A DNA stretch of 64,000 nt from Aquabacterium sp029268225 (lineage in GTDB: Bacteria > Pseudomonadota > Gammaproteobacteria > Burkholderiales > Burkholderiaceae_C), in the NCBI RefSeq assembly GCF_037482285.1, contig NZ_JBBEYB010000006.1, positions 62,001 through 126,000 of the forward strand. Reading direction: 5' to 3'. Position 1 is the first letter of the stretch, and each line of letters begins with the position of its first letter. The notes under the pieces are model-generated. The model did not search any database and was not told the origin of the DNA. It saw only the letters and a list, made by a program, of their open reading frames with translations. This document shows, in pieces, positions 53,288 to 61,171 of this stretch. A program made the translations under genes and the position numbers.

Positions 53288-53392
53288 GAGGGCAACCGAG
53301 CATGATACGTCGCCTTGGTCGTTCGACGCCAGCCATGCTTTCGGGCGGCCTGACCGTCCAGCGCCTGCCCGTTGAGTCAGCAATGCGTGAGG

Positions 53393-54232
53393 TCAGCGCG
53401 CCGCGTTCAACGCATCCCGCGTTTCCAGCGCCACACGTCGGGCTGCGCTGGCGAAATCGTCCCCACTGCTGGCGTACAGCACCGCACGCGAGCTGTTGAC
53501 GATGATGGTGCCGGTGATGGCGCCGCTGGCATCGGTGGTCAAGCCCGCCTTGACGGTGGCCACGGCATCGCCGCCCTGCGCGCCCACGCCGGGGATCAGC
53601 AGGGGCAGCGTCGGAGCCAGCTCGCGCACGCGGGCAATCTCTTCAGGGAAGGTCGCCCCCACCACCAGGCCCATCTGGCCATTGGTGTTCCACGGCCCCT
53701 GCGCCTGGCTGGCGATGTGCTCGTACACACGCGGCTGGCCTTCGACATCGGCCAGACGCAGGTTCTGCAAATCCGAGCCGCCCGGGTTGGAGGTGCGGCA
53801 CAGCAAGATCACGCCCTTGCCCGGGTACTTCAGGAAAGGCTCCATGGTGTCAAAGCCCATGAAGGGTGACAGCGTCACCGCATCGGCCTGGTAGCGCACA
53901 AAGGCTTCACGCGCGTACTGATCCGCGGTCGAGCCGATGTCGCCGCGCTTGGCATCCAGGATCACCGGCACCTGCGGGGCGACACGGCGCATGTGCGCCA
54001 TCAGCCGCTCCAGTTGGTCTTCCGCACGGTGCGCCGCAAAGTAGGCGATCTGCGGTTTGAAGGCGCAAACCAGGTCCTTCGTCGCGTCCACAATGGCCGC
54101 GCAGAAGTCATAGATGCGGTCGCTCTGGCCCTTCCAGGCACCAGGGAACTTCGACGGCTCGGGGTCCAGGCCCACGCACAGCAGCGAGTTGTTTTGCTGC
54201 TGCGCGTGGCGCAGTTGCTCGGTGAAGATCAT
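53393..54232 (-). CDS. pyrF: Orotidine 5'-phosphate decarboxylase (type 2)
   Basis: A 279-residue enzyme of the longer (type 2) OMP decarboxylase form. The catalytic stretch is VILDAKRGDIGSTADQYA, and the N-terminal LLCVGLDPEPSKFP and later LLCRTSNPGGSD match. It makes UMP in pyrimidine synthesis. It lies 15 bases after purB on the same strand, so a purine and a pyrimidine gene share a transcript. Confidence 0.95.
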   Translation of the reverse strand: MIFTEQLRHAQQQNNSLLCVGLDPEPSKFPGAWKGQSDRIYDFCAAIVDATKDLVCAFKPQIAYFAAHRAEDQLERLMAHMRRVAPQVPVILDAKRGDIGSTADQYAREAFVRYQADAVTLSPFMGFDTMEPFLKYPGKGVILLCRTSNPGGSDLQNLRLADVEGQPRVYEHIASQAQGPWNTNGQMGLVVGATFPEEIARVRELAPTLPLLIPGVGAQGGDAVATVKAGLTTDASGAITGTIIVNSSRAVLYASSGDDFASAARRVALETRDALNAAR

Positions 54233-54247
54233 GGCTGCGCCCTTGCC

Positions 54248-55621
54248 TTACTTGCCAATGCGCTGAGCCAGCTCAACAGCCTTGCCGATGTAGTTGCCAG
54301 GCGTCATCGCCATCAGGCGGGCCTTCTCGGCCTCGGGCAGCTCCAGCGTCTCGATGAAGGCCTGGATGGACTCCTTCGTGATGGCCTTGCCACGGGTCAG
54401 CTCCTTCAGACGCTCATACGGGTTGGGCAGCGCGTAGCGACGCATCACGGTCTGGATCGGCTCGGCCAGCACTTCCCACGAACTGTCGAGGTCTTGTGCC
54501 AGGGCTTCGGGGTTGACTTCCAGCTTGCCCAGGCCGCGGGCCAGGCTGTCATAGCCCAGCAGCGCATAACCCAGCGCCACGCCCATATTACGCAGCACGG
54601 TGGAGTCGGTCAGGTCACGCTGCCAGCGGCTGATGGGCAGCTTCTGGCTCAGGTGGGTCAGCACGGCGTTGGCCAGGCCAAAGTTGCCCTCGGCGTTCTC
54701 GAAGTCGATCGGGTTGACCTTGTGCGGCATCGTGGACGAGCCGATTTCACCCGCCTTGGTCTTTTGCTTGAAGTAACCCAAGCTGATGTAACCCCACACG
54801 TCACGCGACCAGTCGATCAAGATGGTGTTGAGACGGGTGACCGCGTCAAACAGCTCGGCCATGTAGTCGTGCGGCTCGATCTGGATGGTGTAGGGGTTGA
54901 AAGTCAGGCCCAGTTGCTTTTCGATGACCGACTGGCTGAAGGCTTCCCAGTCCTTGTCCGGGTAGGCCGACAGGTGGGCGTTGTAGTTGCCGACGGCGCC
55001 GTTCATCTTGGCCAGCAGCTTGACGTCGGCGATGCGGGCGCGGGCATTGGCCAAGCGGGCCACCACGTTGGCGACTTCCTTGCCCACGGTGGTGGGCGAC
55101 GCGGTCTGACCGTGCGTGCGGCTCAGCATCGGGATCTCGGCCAAGTTGTGGGCCAGGCCGCTCATCGTGCCGATCAGGGCGTCGATGGTCGGCAGGATCA
55201 CCTGCTCGCGCGCAGCCTTGAGCATCAGGCCGTGGCTGGTGTTGTTGATGTCTTCCGAGGTGCAGGCAAAGTGCACGAACTCGCCGGCCTTTTCCAGTTC
55301 GGGATGCGTGGCAAAGCGCGACTTGATCCAGTACTCCACGGCCTTGACGTCGTGGTTGGTGGTCTTTTCGATGTCCTTGATCGCCTGCGCGTCGGACTCG
55401 GAGAAATGCGTCACCAGGCCGCGCAGGAACATGCGCGAGGCTTCCGACAGCGGGGGCAGCTCAGGCAGACCGGCGTCCGACAGGGCGATGAACCACTCGA
55501 TTTCCACCTGCACGCGGCGGTGCATCAGGCCGAATTCGGACAACAGCGGGCGCAAAGCGGCCACCTTGGTGGCATAACGGCCGTCCAGCGGCGACAGAGC
55601 GGTGAGAGCAGACAGGTTCAT
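54248..55621 (-). CDS. purB: Adenylosuccinate lyase
   Basis: A 457-residue member of the fumarase/aspartase superfamily. The signature loop GEIGSSTMPHKVNPIDFENAE is present, as are LSRTHGQTASPTTVG and LSPLDGRYATKVAAL at the N-terminus. It acts twice in purine synthesis. The ATG at 55621 starts the conserved MNLSALTALSPLDGRY; upstream open codons are noncoding. A near-consensus promoter lies 65-92 bases upstream. Confidence 0.97.
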   Translation of the reverse strand: MNLSALTALSPLDGRYATKVAALRPLLSEFGLMHRRVQVEIEWFIALSDAGLPELPPLSEASRMFLRGLVTHFSESDAQAIKDIEKTTNHDVKAVEYWIKSRFATHPELEKAGEFVHFACTSEDINNTSHGLMLKAAREQVILPTIDALIGTMSGLAHNLAEIPMLSRTHGQTASPTTVGKEVANVVARLANARARIADVKLLAKMNGAVGNYNAHLSAYPDKDWEAFSQSVIEKQLGLTFNPYTIQIEPHDYMAELFDAVTRLNTILIDWSRDVWGYISLGYFKQKTKAGEIGSSTMPHKVNPIDFENAEGNFGLANAVLTHLSQKLPISRWQRDLTDSTVLRNMGVALGYALLGYDSLARGLGKLEVNPEALAQDLDSSWEVLAEPIQTVMRRYALPNPYERLKELTRGKAITKESIQAFIETLELPEAEKARLMAMTPGNYIGKAVELAQRIGK

Positions 55622-55685
55622 GGCGGTGTCCGGATGAGGAAAACAGAGCACGCCTGCGAGCAAGATCTCCGCAGGCCAACCTGTC

Positions 55686-55713
55686 ATTTTACCGCGCTCG
55701 CACTTTGTGCCAA
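55686..55713 (-). promoter_or_regulatory. Sigma-70 promoter of purB-pyrF
   Basis: On the minus strand: -35 TTGGCA (55708-55713), 16-base spacer, -10 TAAAAT (55686-55691); five of six matches to consensus in each element. The predicted start is near 55679, giving a leader of about 58 bases. Confidence 0.75.
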
Positions 55714-55857
55714 GCTGGAGACCTGCCGCGCGGAGCTGGGCATGGCGAGGTGCCCTCGCACCCTCTGTTGGGGGCATGACGCTGCATCGAGCCCCTGCTC
55801 GCCATCAAGACAGAGTCAGACCGATAAAATGAAAGCAACACCACCTTGTCCAAGCCC

Positions 55858-56478
55858 ATGAAACTCATCGGATCCCTGACCAGCCCCTTCGTCCGCAAAG
55901 TTCGGATCGTGCTGGCCGAGAAAAAACTCGACTACAAATTCGAGGTGGAAGATGTGTGGTCGGCCGACTCGCGCATCGCGGAAGCGAATCCGCTCGGCAA
56001 AGTCCCCTGCCTCGTCATGGACGGCGGCGAAGCCATTTTCGACTCCCGCGTGATCGTCGAGTACGTGGACACCCTGTCGCCCGTGGGCAAGCTCATTCCC
56101 TTGAGCGGTCGCGAGCGCGTGGAGGTGCGCACCTGGGAAGCCCTGGCCGATGGCCTGCTGGACGCCGCCGTGCTGGCCCGCATGGAACAAACCTGGAGCG
56201 GCCGCACCGACGCGCAGCGCAGCCCGGCCTGGATCAACCGCCAGCTCGACAAGGTCCACCAAAGCCTGAAGGCCTTCAGCCAAGGCCTGGGTGACAAGCC
56301 CTGGTGCACGGGCACCCACCACAGCCTGGCCGACATTGCCGTGGGCTGCGCCCTGGGTTATCTGGACTTCCGCTTCCCGGACATCGACTGGCGTACCACC
56401 TACCCCAACCTCGACAAGCTCCACGCCAAGCTGATGCAGCGCCCCAGCTTCACCGACACGGCGCCCCCGGCCGCCTGA
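55858..56478 (+). CDS. Glutathione S-transferase
   Basis: A 206-residue protein. The N-terminal thioredoxin-like domain starts MKLIGSLTSPFVRKVRIVLAEK, with Ser9 as the likely catalytic residue; NPLGKVPCLVMDGGEAIFDS contains the cis-Pro and glutathione gamma-glutamyl site. The C-terminal helical domain has HHSLADIAVGCALGYLDFR, the usual N-capping box. It conjugates or reduces electrophiles with glutathione; the subclass is uncertain. ATG at 55858 is preferred to a TTG four codons earlier. It diverges from purB. Confidence 0.92.
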   Translation: MKLIGSLTSPFVRKVRIVLAEKKLDYKFEVEDVWSADSRIAEANPLGKVPCLVMDGGEAIFDSRVIVEYVDTLSPVGKLIPLSGRERVEVRTWEALADGLLDAAVLARMEQTWSGRTDAQRSPAWINRQLDKVHQSLKAFSQGLGDKPWCTGTHHSLADIAVGCALGYLDFRFPDIDWRTTYPNLDKLHAKLMQRPSFTDTAPPAA

Positions 56479-56516
56479 TGGCACAGGGCGCCGGTTTGGC
56501 GCTACACTTGAATCTA

Positions 56517-56568
56517 CAGCGCCGATTTGTCCGGATTGCGGGCGCTCAAAAAATTCCGCTAAAGAGGG
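56517..56568 (+). ncRNA. SAM-II riboswitch aptamer
   Basis: The 52 bases before metX match the SAM-II consensus. Stem P1 is AGCGCC (56518-56523) with GGCGCT (56541-56546). The conserved loop GATTTG (56524-56529) and ATTGC (56535-56539) follow, then an A-rich linker and the conserved GCTAAAG (56558-56564) with AGGG. A pseudoknot is possible between CGGA (56532-56535) and TCCG (56555-56558). It binds S-adenosylmethionine and should switch off metX when methionine is plentiful. SAM-II is best known from alphaproteobacteria. The closest -10-like element is TACACT, about 15 bases upstream. Confidence 0.87.
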
Positions 56569-56576
56569 CGCTGCTC

Positions 56577-56610
56577 ACCGGCCCCTGCTTTGATGCGAGG
56601 CCGGTTTTTT
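56577..56610 (+). terminator. Riboswitch-controlled intrinsic terminator
   Basis: Arms ACCGGCC (56577-56583) and GGCCGGT (56599-56605) with a 15-base loop, followed by TTTTTT. It starts nine bases after the aptamer and ends 24 bases before the metX ATG, so it is the likely expression platform of the SAM-II element. Confidence 0.85.
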
Positions 56611-56634
56611 CTTTGTTCAGAACTTCGTAGCGTC

Positions 56635-57846
56635 ATGTCTTCCCTCGGGGTCGTCACCCCTGCCTCCATGCACTTTACAGCCCCGCTGCCTCTGCAAAGC
56701 GGTGCGGTGCTCAAAGACTACACCCTGGTCTATGAGACCTACGGGCAGCTCAATGCCGATCGCAGCAACGCCGTGCTCGTGTGCCATGCGCTCAATGCCT
56801 CGCACCACGTGGCAGGCGTGCATGCCGACGATCAAGGCCGCCCCCTCCCCAAGAGCGAAGGCTGGTGGGACAACCTGATCGGCCCTGGCAAGCCGCTGGA
56901 CACCAACAAGTTCTTCGTCATCGGCATCAACAACCCCGGTTCGTGTTTCGGCTCGACGGGCCCCATGCACACCAACCCGGACACGGGCCGCCCCTACGGT
57001 GCCGACTTCCCGGTGGTGACCGTGGAAGACTGGGTCAACGCCCAAGCCCGCCTTCTGGACCAACTCGGGATCACGCAGCTGGCCGCGGTACTGGGCGGCA
57101 GCTTGGGTGGCATGCAGGCCCTGAGCTGGACGCTGCAGCACCCCGAGCGGGTCCGCCATTGCGTGGCCGTCGCCACGGCGCCCAACCTGTCGGCGCAAAA
57201 CATTGCCTTCAACGAGGTGGCGCGCCAGGCCATCGTCACCGACCCCGACTTCCACCAGGGGCACTTTTACGCCCATGGCGTGGTGCCTCGTCGCGGCCTG
57301 CGCGTCGCACGCATGATCGGCCACATCACCTATCTGTCCGATGACGTGATGGAAGAGAAGTTCGGCCGCGAACTGGTGGGCCGCACGCTGGGTGACGCAC
57401 CCAACTACAGCACCCAGGACATCGAGTTCCAGGTTGAGAGCTACCTGCGCTACCAGGGTGACAAGTTCAGCGACTACTTTGACGCCAACACCTATTTGCT
57501 GATCACCCGCGCGCTCGACTACTTCGACCCGGCCCGGCATCACGGAGGCGATCTGGCGGCGGCCATGGCCAAGGCCATGGCCAAGTTTCTCGTCATCAGC
57601 TTCACCACCGACTGGCGCTTCTCGCCCGCCCGCTCGCGCGAAATCGTCAAGGCGCTGGTCGACAACCGCCACGACGTGAGCTACGCCGAAATCGACGCGC
57701 CCCATGGCCACGATGCCTTCCTGCTGGACGACCCGCGTTACCACGGCGTGGTGCGCGCCTACTTTGAACGCATTGCGCAAGAACTGCAGGCACCACACAC
57801 ACCTCTGGTCACCACGCAGGGCCAGCTCCTGAAGGTGGCGGTGTGA
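56635..57846 (+). CDS. metX: Homoserine O-acyltransferase
   Basis: A 403-residue alpha/beta hydrolase of the MetX family. The nucleophile is Ser156 in VLGGSLGGMQAL; Asp and His lie in FTTDWRFSP and DAPHGHDAFLLD. SHHVAG and GINNPGSCFGSTGP are family marks. It activates homoserine for methionine synthesis, by acetyl or succinyl transfer; which acyl group cannot be decided here, since many proteobacterial MetX proteins are succinyltransferases. It follows the SAM-II riboswitch and terminator and is coupled to metW. No good Shine-Dalgarno precedes the ATG. Confidence 0.95.
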   Translation: MSSLGVVTPASMHFTAPLPLQSGAVLKDYTLVYETYGQLNADRSNAVLVCHALNASHHVAGVHADDQGRPLPKSEGWWDNLIGPGKPLDTNKFFVIGINNPGSCFGSTGPMHTNPDTGRPYGADFPVVTVEDWVNAQARLLDQLGITQLAAVLGGSLGGMQALSWTLQHPERVRHCVAVATAPNLSAQNIAFNEVARQAIVTDPDFHQGHFYAHGVVPRRGLRVARMIGHITYLSDDVMEEKFGRELVGRTLGDAPNYSTQDIEFQVESYLRYQGDKFSDYFDANTYLLITRALDYFDPARHHGGDLAAAMAKAMAKFLVISFTTDWRFSPARSREIVKALVDNRHDVSYAEIDAPHGHDAFLLDDPRYHGVVRAYFERIAQELQAPHTPLVTTQGQLLKVAV

Positions 57847-57857
57847 GGGGCGAGACC

Positions 57858-58442
57858 ATGAACCAACACGATGTCTACGACGTGATCGCGCAGCTGGTGC
57901 CGCCCGGCTCGCGCGTGCTGGACCTGGGCTGCGGCAACGGCACCCTGCTCGCGCACCTGCGCGACACCCGCCAGTGCACCGGCTACGGGATCGAACTGGA
58001 CGATGCCAAGGTGCTGCAGTGCGTGCAGCGCGGCGTCAACGTCATCCAGCGCAACCTGGAAGAAGGTTTGAGCCTGTTCGAGGACAACAGCTTCGACGTG
58101 GTGCTGCAACTCGACACCCTGCAACACCTGCGCAACACGGTGGACATGCTGCGCGAGACCGCCCGCATCGGCAAACAGGGCATCGTCAGCTTCCCCAACT
58201 TTGCGCACTGGCCGCACCGCTTGAGCGTTCTGCGCGGCCGCATGCCGGTCACGCGCAGCCTGCCCTACCAGTGGTACGACACGCCCAACATCCGCGTGGC
58301 CACCTTTGCCGATTTCGAGGTGCTGGCCGAACAGAACGGCCTGCGCATCCTCGAATCATTTGGCGTGCATGAGGGCGAGATCATCACCCGCTGGCCCAAC
58401 CTGATGGCCAGCAAGGCGGTGTTCAAGTTCGAGCGCCGCTGA
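57858..58442 (+). CDS. metW: MetW protein of methionine biosynthesis
   Basis: A 194-residue class I methyltransferase-fold protein. VLDLGCGNGTLLAHL is motif I; YGIELDD and FDVVLQLDTLQHLRN follow, and PNFAHWPHRLSVLRGRMPVT is the MetW hallmark. In proteobacteria MetW is needed with MetX for homoserine acylation. The ATG at 57858 lies 12 bases after the metX stop codon; a GTG at 57843 overlapping metX is an alternative. Same transcript as metX. Confidence 0.94.
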   Translation: MNQHDVYDVIAQLVPPGSRVLDLGCGNGTLLAHLRDTRQCTGYGIELDDAKVLQCVQRGVNVIQRNLEEGLSLFEDNSFDVVLQLDTLQHLRNTVDMLRETARIGKQGIVSFPNFAHWPHRLSVLRGRMPVTRSLPYQWYDTPNIRVATFADFEVLAEQNGLRILESFGVHEGEIITRWPNLMASKAVFKFERR

Positions 58443-58510
58443 GCGCTCGGCACGCTGAGCTTGGCGTGTGAGTGCCGTGGTCGCGGACACGCACACGCAC
58501 ACGCCGTGCA

Positions 58511-59587
58511 TCAGAAGGCGTGGCGTACGCCCACGGTGTAGGTGTAGCCCTTCTTGAAGTTCGCCTTGTCTTTATCGTCAAGCATGAAGGCCGCGTACAC
58601 ATCGGTGCGCTTGGACAGATAGTGGTCGTAGGCCAGGGTCAGGATGCTGTGCGTCACATCTACGGGCGCCGAACCGCTGGCCTCCTCTTCCTTGCTTTGC
58701 CCATAAGACACCAACAGCTTGCCGCTCTTTGTCACCGGCACCGCTGCCCCCACTTGATACAAGCGGGTGTCGATGTTGTTTTCAAGGCTGGTGAAGCCCT
58801 TGTTGGCAAATGCACCATACTGACCAAAGAACTTGGCAAACCCGGCGTCGTAGCTCACGCCCAACATACCGAAGTTCTGCGCCTGGCCGGCCGTGAGACT
58901 AGGCTTAGGCGCCTCGGCAGAGCGCATCGTTTGCCATGCACCACCGACGGCAAACGGGCCGGAGACATAGCGGGCAGACAGGGCATAACTGGTGCGCTCA
59001 TCTTTGCTCGCGCCCTCACCAAACTGCACTTGCACCGCCCCGGTGAAGCCAGACAGATTGGGGGTCTGGTAGGTCAGCGCGTTGCTCCAGCCCGAGTCTG
59101 ACTTGTCATAGACCTTAGTGCCCCCGAAGGTCAGGCGGATGGCCGGCGATAAGCCAAAGGCGGCACCCAACGGATTGAACTGCAAGGTGTTCACGAACAG
59201 CAATGAGCCTTGGCGCCCCAGGGTGAGTTGCCCCAGTCCGCCCTGCACCCAGACATTGGCAGCGCGTGACCAGAAGGGGTCACTCGAGCCATAACGCCCG
59301 GATGCACCCGAGTCGGGCCGGAGGAAGGACTCAATGACAAAGCCTGCTTTCAGACCACCACCCAGAACTTCGGTCCCCTTGAGGCCGATGAAACTGGTGA
59401 TCATCTGGTTGCCTTCGACCTTGGTGAGACGGGCATTGGCGGCGCTGCCCTTGGCGCCACTGTACTGGAACGATCCGGCAGCGATGTCCACCACGCCATA
59501 AAGCTGCAAGGAAGATTGTGCGTGCACAGAGGCACATGCCCCCATGGAGGCAATCACGAGGGGAACAAAGACTTTCGAATGGGACAT
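58511..59587 (-). CDS. Outer-membrane porin (first of three)
   Basis: A 358-residue trimeric-porin-type beta barrel. The signal peptide (MSHSKVFVPLVIASMGACASVHA) precedes QSSLQLYGVVDIAAG, the standard first strand. FIGLKGTEVLGGGLKAGFVIE is the loop before the constriction, and the chain ends in YTVGVRHAF with the C-terminal Phe needed for Bam assembly. It should form general diffusion pores. It is the most divergent of the three tandem porins and has its own upstream region containing a 10-base palindrome. Confidence 0.93.
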   Translation of the reverse strand: MSHSKVFVPLVIASMGACASVHAQSSLQLYGVVDIAAGSFQYSGAKGSAANARLTKVEGNQMITSFIGLKGTEVLGGGLKAGFVIESFLRPDSGASGRYGSSDPFWSRAANVWVQGGLGQLTLGRQGSLLFVNTLQFNPLGAAFGLSPAIRLTFGGTKVYDKSDSGWSNALTYQTPNLSGFTGAVQVQFGEGASKDERTSYALSARYVSGPFAVGGAWQTMRSAEAPKPSLTAGQAQNFGMLGVSYDAGFAKFFGQYGAFANKGFTSLENNIDTRLYQVGAAVPVTKSGKLLVSYGQSKEEEASGSAPVDVTHSILTLAYDHYLSKRTDVYAAFMLDDKDKANFKKGYTYTVGVRHAF

Positions 59588-59630
59588 GGCAACTCCTGAT
59601 GCACTGGATGAGGTCTGCCAACACGGCAAA

Positions 59631-59640
59631 CTGTATACAG
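59631..59640. promoter_or_regulatory. Palindrome upstream of porin 1
   Basis: CTGTATACAG is a perfect 10-base palindrome 44 bases upstream of the porin start, flanked by A/T-rich bases. This is the kind of core used by GntR-family regulators and may be an operator. The rest of the 211-base gap holds the porin 2 terminator and nothing else recognised. Confidence 0.4.
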
Positions 59641-59753
59641 ATTTGCAGAAAGCATGCCAGGATGGCGACGCCCAACATCAGAGAAACTGCGCCAGAAAAG
59701 CGCAATTGGCACCATGAGGCACCGATTTAGCGACATTTGATCGCACCAAAATG

Positions 59754-59777
59754 AGAAAGGGCGCCCGAAGGCGCCCT
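59754..59777 (-). terminator. Terminator of porin 2
   Basis: Perfect 8-base stem, AGGGCGCC (59758-59765) and GGCGCCCT (59770-59777) with a CGAA loop; TTTCT follows on the minus strand. It starts 21 bases past the porin 2 stop codon. Confidence 0.8.
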
Positions 59778-59798
59778 AACATCCAAGGAAGAATGACT

Positions 59799-60878
59799 TT
59801 AGAAGGCGTGACGCAGGCCCACGGCGAAGATGTTGGCCGAGTCATCAGCCAAACCAGCGTCCTTCAATTTCTTGGTGGTGAGTGCAGCGTACACACCGGT
59901 GCGCTTGGACAGCGAGTGGTCGTAGCCCAACGAGAACTGTTGCAGCTTGCCATCGGCCAAACCGAGGAAACCGTCTTCGTACTTGGTTTGACCGTAGGAG
60001 ACCATCACGTTGCCATTGTCTGTGACAGGAATCGTGGCGCCCACCTGGAAGAACTTGGATTTGCTGTCAGCGCCAGCGGTTTCATCCTTGACTTGCGAGT
60101 ATTGGGCGGACAACTTTGCCACACCGAAGTCATAGCTGGCACCCAGACCGAAGTTCTTCTGGACCTTGGTGTAGGCCGCACTACCCGTATTACCACTGCT
60201 GGTGTAGACGCCCATCACACTCAACGGGCCCGCATTGTATGCAGCCGACAGCGCGTAGGCGTTCTTCACGTCACTACCGCCCGAGGTCTCCTTCGGCGCA
60301 AATTGCAACGAAGCAGTGAAGCCGCCGAAATTCGGGGTTTCGTAGGTGATGGAGTTCACCCAACCGGTGTCGTAACCCAGGCTGGGAGCGGCGAAGCCAG
60401 CCAGGCTGTAGTAGGAGACCATCGTCGGCGAGAAAGTCATGGACGAGCCGAAGGGGTTGTACAGCAGGCCCATGGTGAAGAAGGCGTTGTCGTACTGGCC
60501 CAATGCCACACGACCGAAGTCACCGCTCAGACCCACCCACGAACCACGCCCCCAGAAACCACCCGCCAGATTGGGCACATTGCCGCCCGTGTCACCAGCC
60601 AAGAAGCTTTCCAGGACGAACTCGGCCTTCAAGCCACCACCCAGGTCTTCAGACCCGGACAGGCCGATGTAGCTGGTCATCATGTTGCCGCTCTCCACCT
60701 TGGTGGCGCGGCTGGTGGTGGCGCCGACCAAGGTTCCCGAGGAGGCAAGCGAGAAATCTTCGAACGAGCCCACCGAGGCTTCGATGTAGCCGTACAGCTT
60801 GACGCTGGATTGGGCTTGAGCAGCGCCAGCGACAGCCAGCAGGGCGGCCGCAGCCACCAGGGTCTTCTTTGCAAACAT
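59799..60878 (-). CDS. Outer-membrane porin (second of three)
   Basis: A 359-residue porin of the same family. The signal peptide (MFAKKTLVAAAALLAVAGAAQA) is followed by QSSVKLYGYIEASVG; YIGLSGSEDLGGGLKAEFVLE is the conserved strand/loop, and the C-terminus is IFAVGLRHAF. AGGAGA lies five bases before the ATG at 60878, which decides the start against a TTG one codon upstream. It ends in a clear terminator, so it is a single-gene transcript. Confidence 0.94.
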   Translation of the reverse strand: MFAKKTLVAAAALLAVAGAAQAQSSVKLYGYIEASVGSFEDFSLASSGTLVGATTSRATKVESGNMMTSYIGLSGSEDLGGGLKAEFVLESFLAGDTGGNVPNLAGGFWGRGSWVGLSGDFGRVALGQYDNAFFTMGLLYNPFGSSMTFSPTMVSYYSLAGFAAPSLGYDTGWVNSITYETPNFGGFTASLQFAPKETSGGSDVKNAYALSAAYNAGPLSVMGVYTSSGNTGSAAYTKVQKNFGLGASYDFGVAKLSAQYSQVKDETAGADSKSKFFQVGATIPVTDNGNVMVSYGQTKYEDGFLGLADGKLQQFSLGYDHSLSKRTGVYAALTTKKLKDAGLADDSANIFAVGLRHAF

Positions 60879-60944
60879 CAAGTTCTCCTAGCAATGAAAT
60901 GGGGAATGAAGCCGGGGTGCGTCACGGGTTTGTCACGCCGCCCT

Positions 60945-60973
60945 TGAGACGATTGTGAGAGGGAAGCGTCTCA
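60945..60973. repeat. Inverted repeat upstream of porin 2
   Basis: Arms TGAGACG (60945-60951) and CGTCTCA (60967-60973), 15-base spacer, 67-95 bases upstream of the porin 2 start. Possible operator or leader hairpin. The 293-base gap otherwise contains only the porin 3 terminator. Confidence 0.4.
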
Positions 60974-61105
60974 CCGCCAAGCAGAAAGCAAAGACTGGGC
61001 CAACCCGCACCACAGCGATGCGCAATGTGTGTCGCCCGCGCCACAAGCACCAACATCGCCACATCAAATCGGACAAACATCCCTCATCTGGTGCGTTCTG
61101 AGGTC

Positions 61106-61133
61106 AAAAAAAAAGCGCCCCGAAGGGCGCTTT
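61106..61133 (-). terminator. Terminator of porin 3
   Basis: Perfect 9-base stem, AAAGCGCCC (61112-61120) and GGGCGCTTT (61125-61133) with a CGAA loop, followed on the minus strand by a run of nine T (61106-61114). A strong intrinsic terminator. Confidence 0.92.
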
Positions 61134-61171
61134 GGTGATCAAAGTATCAGGCCAGATCGACCTGACACCGA

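Noticed and set aside
53227..53392. LexA box for uvrA
   Set aside because: No CTG-N10-CAG was found; CTGACCGTCCAG has only a six-base spacer.
58486..58504. CA/CG dinucleotide repeat downstream of porin 1
   Set aside because: Fewer than four imperfect units; too short to call a tandem repeat or regulatory element.
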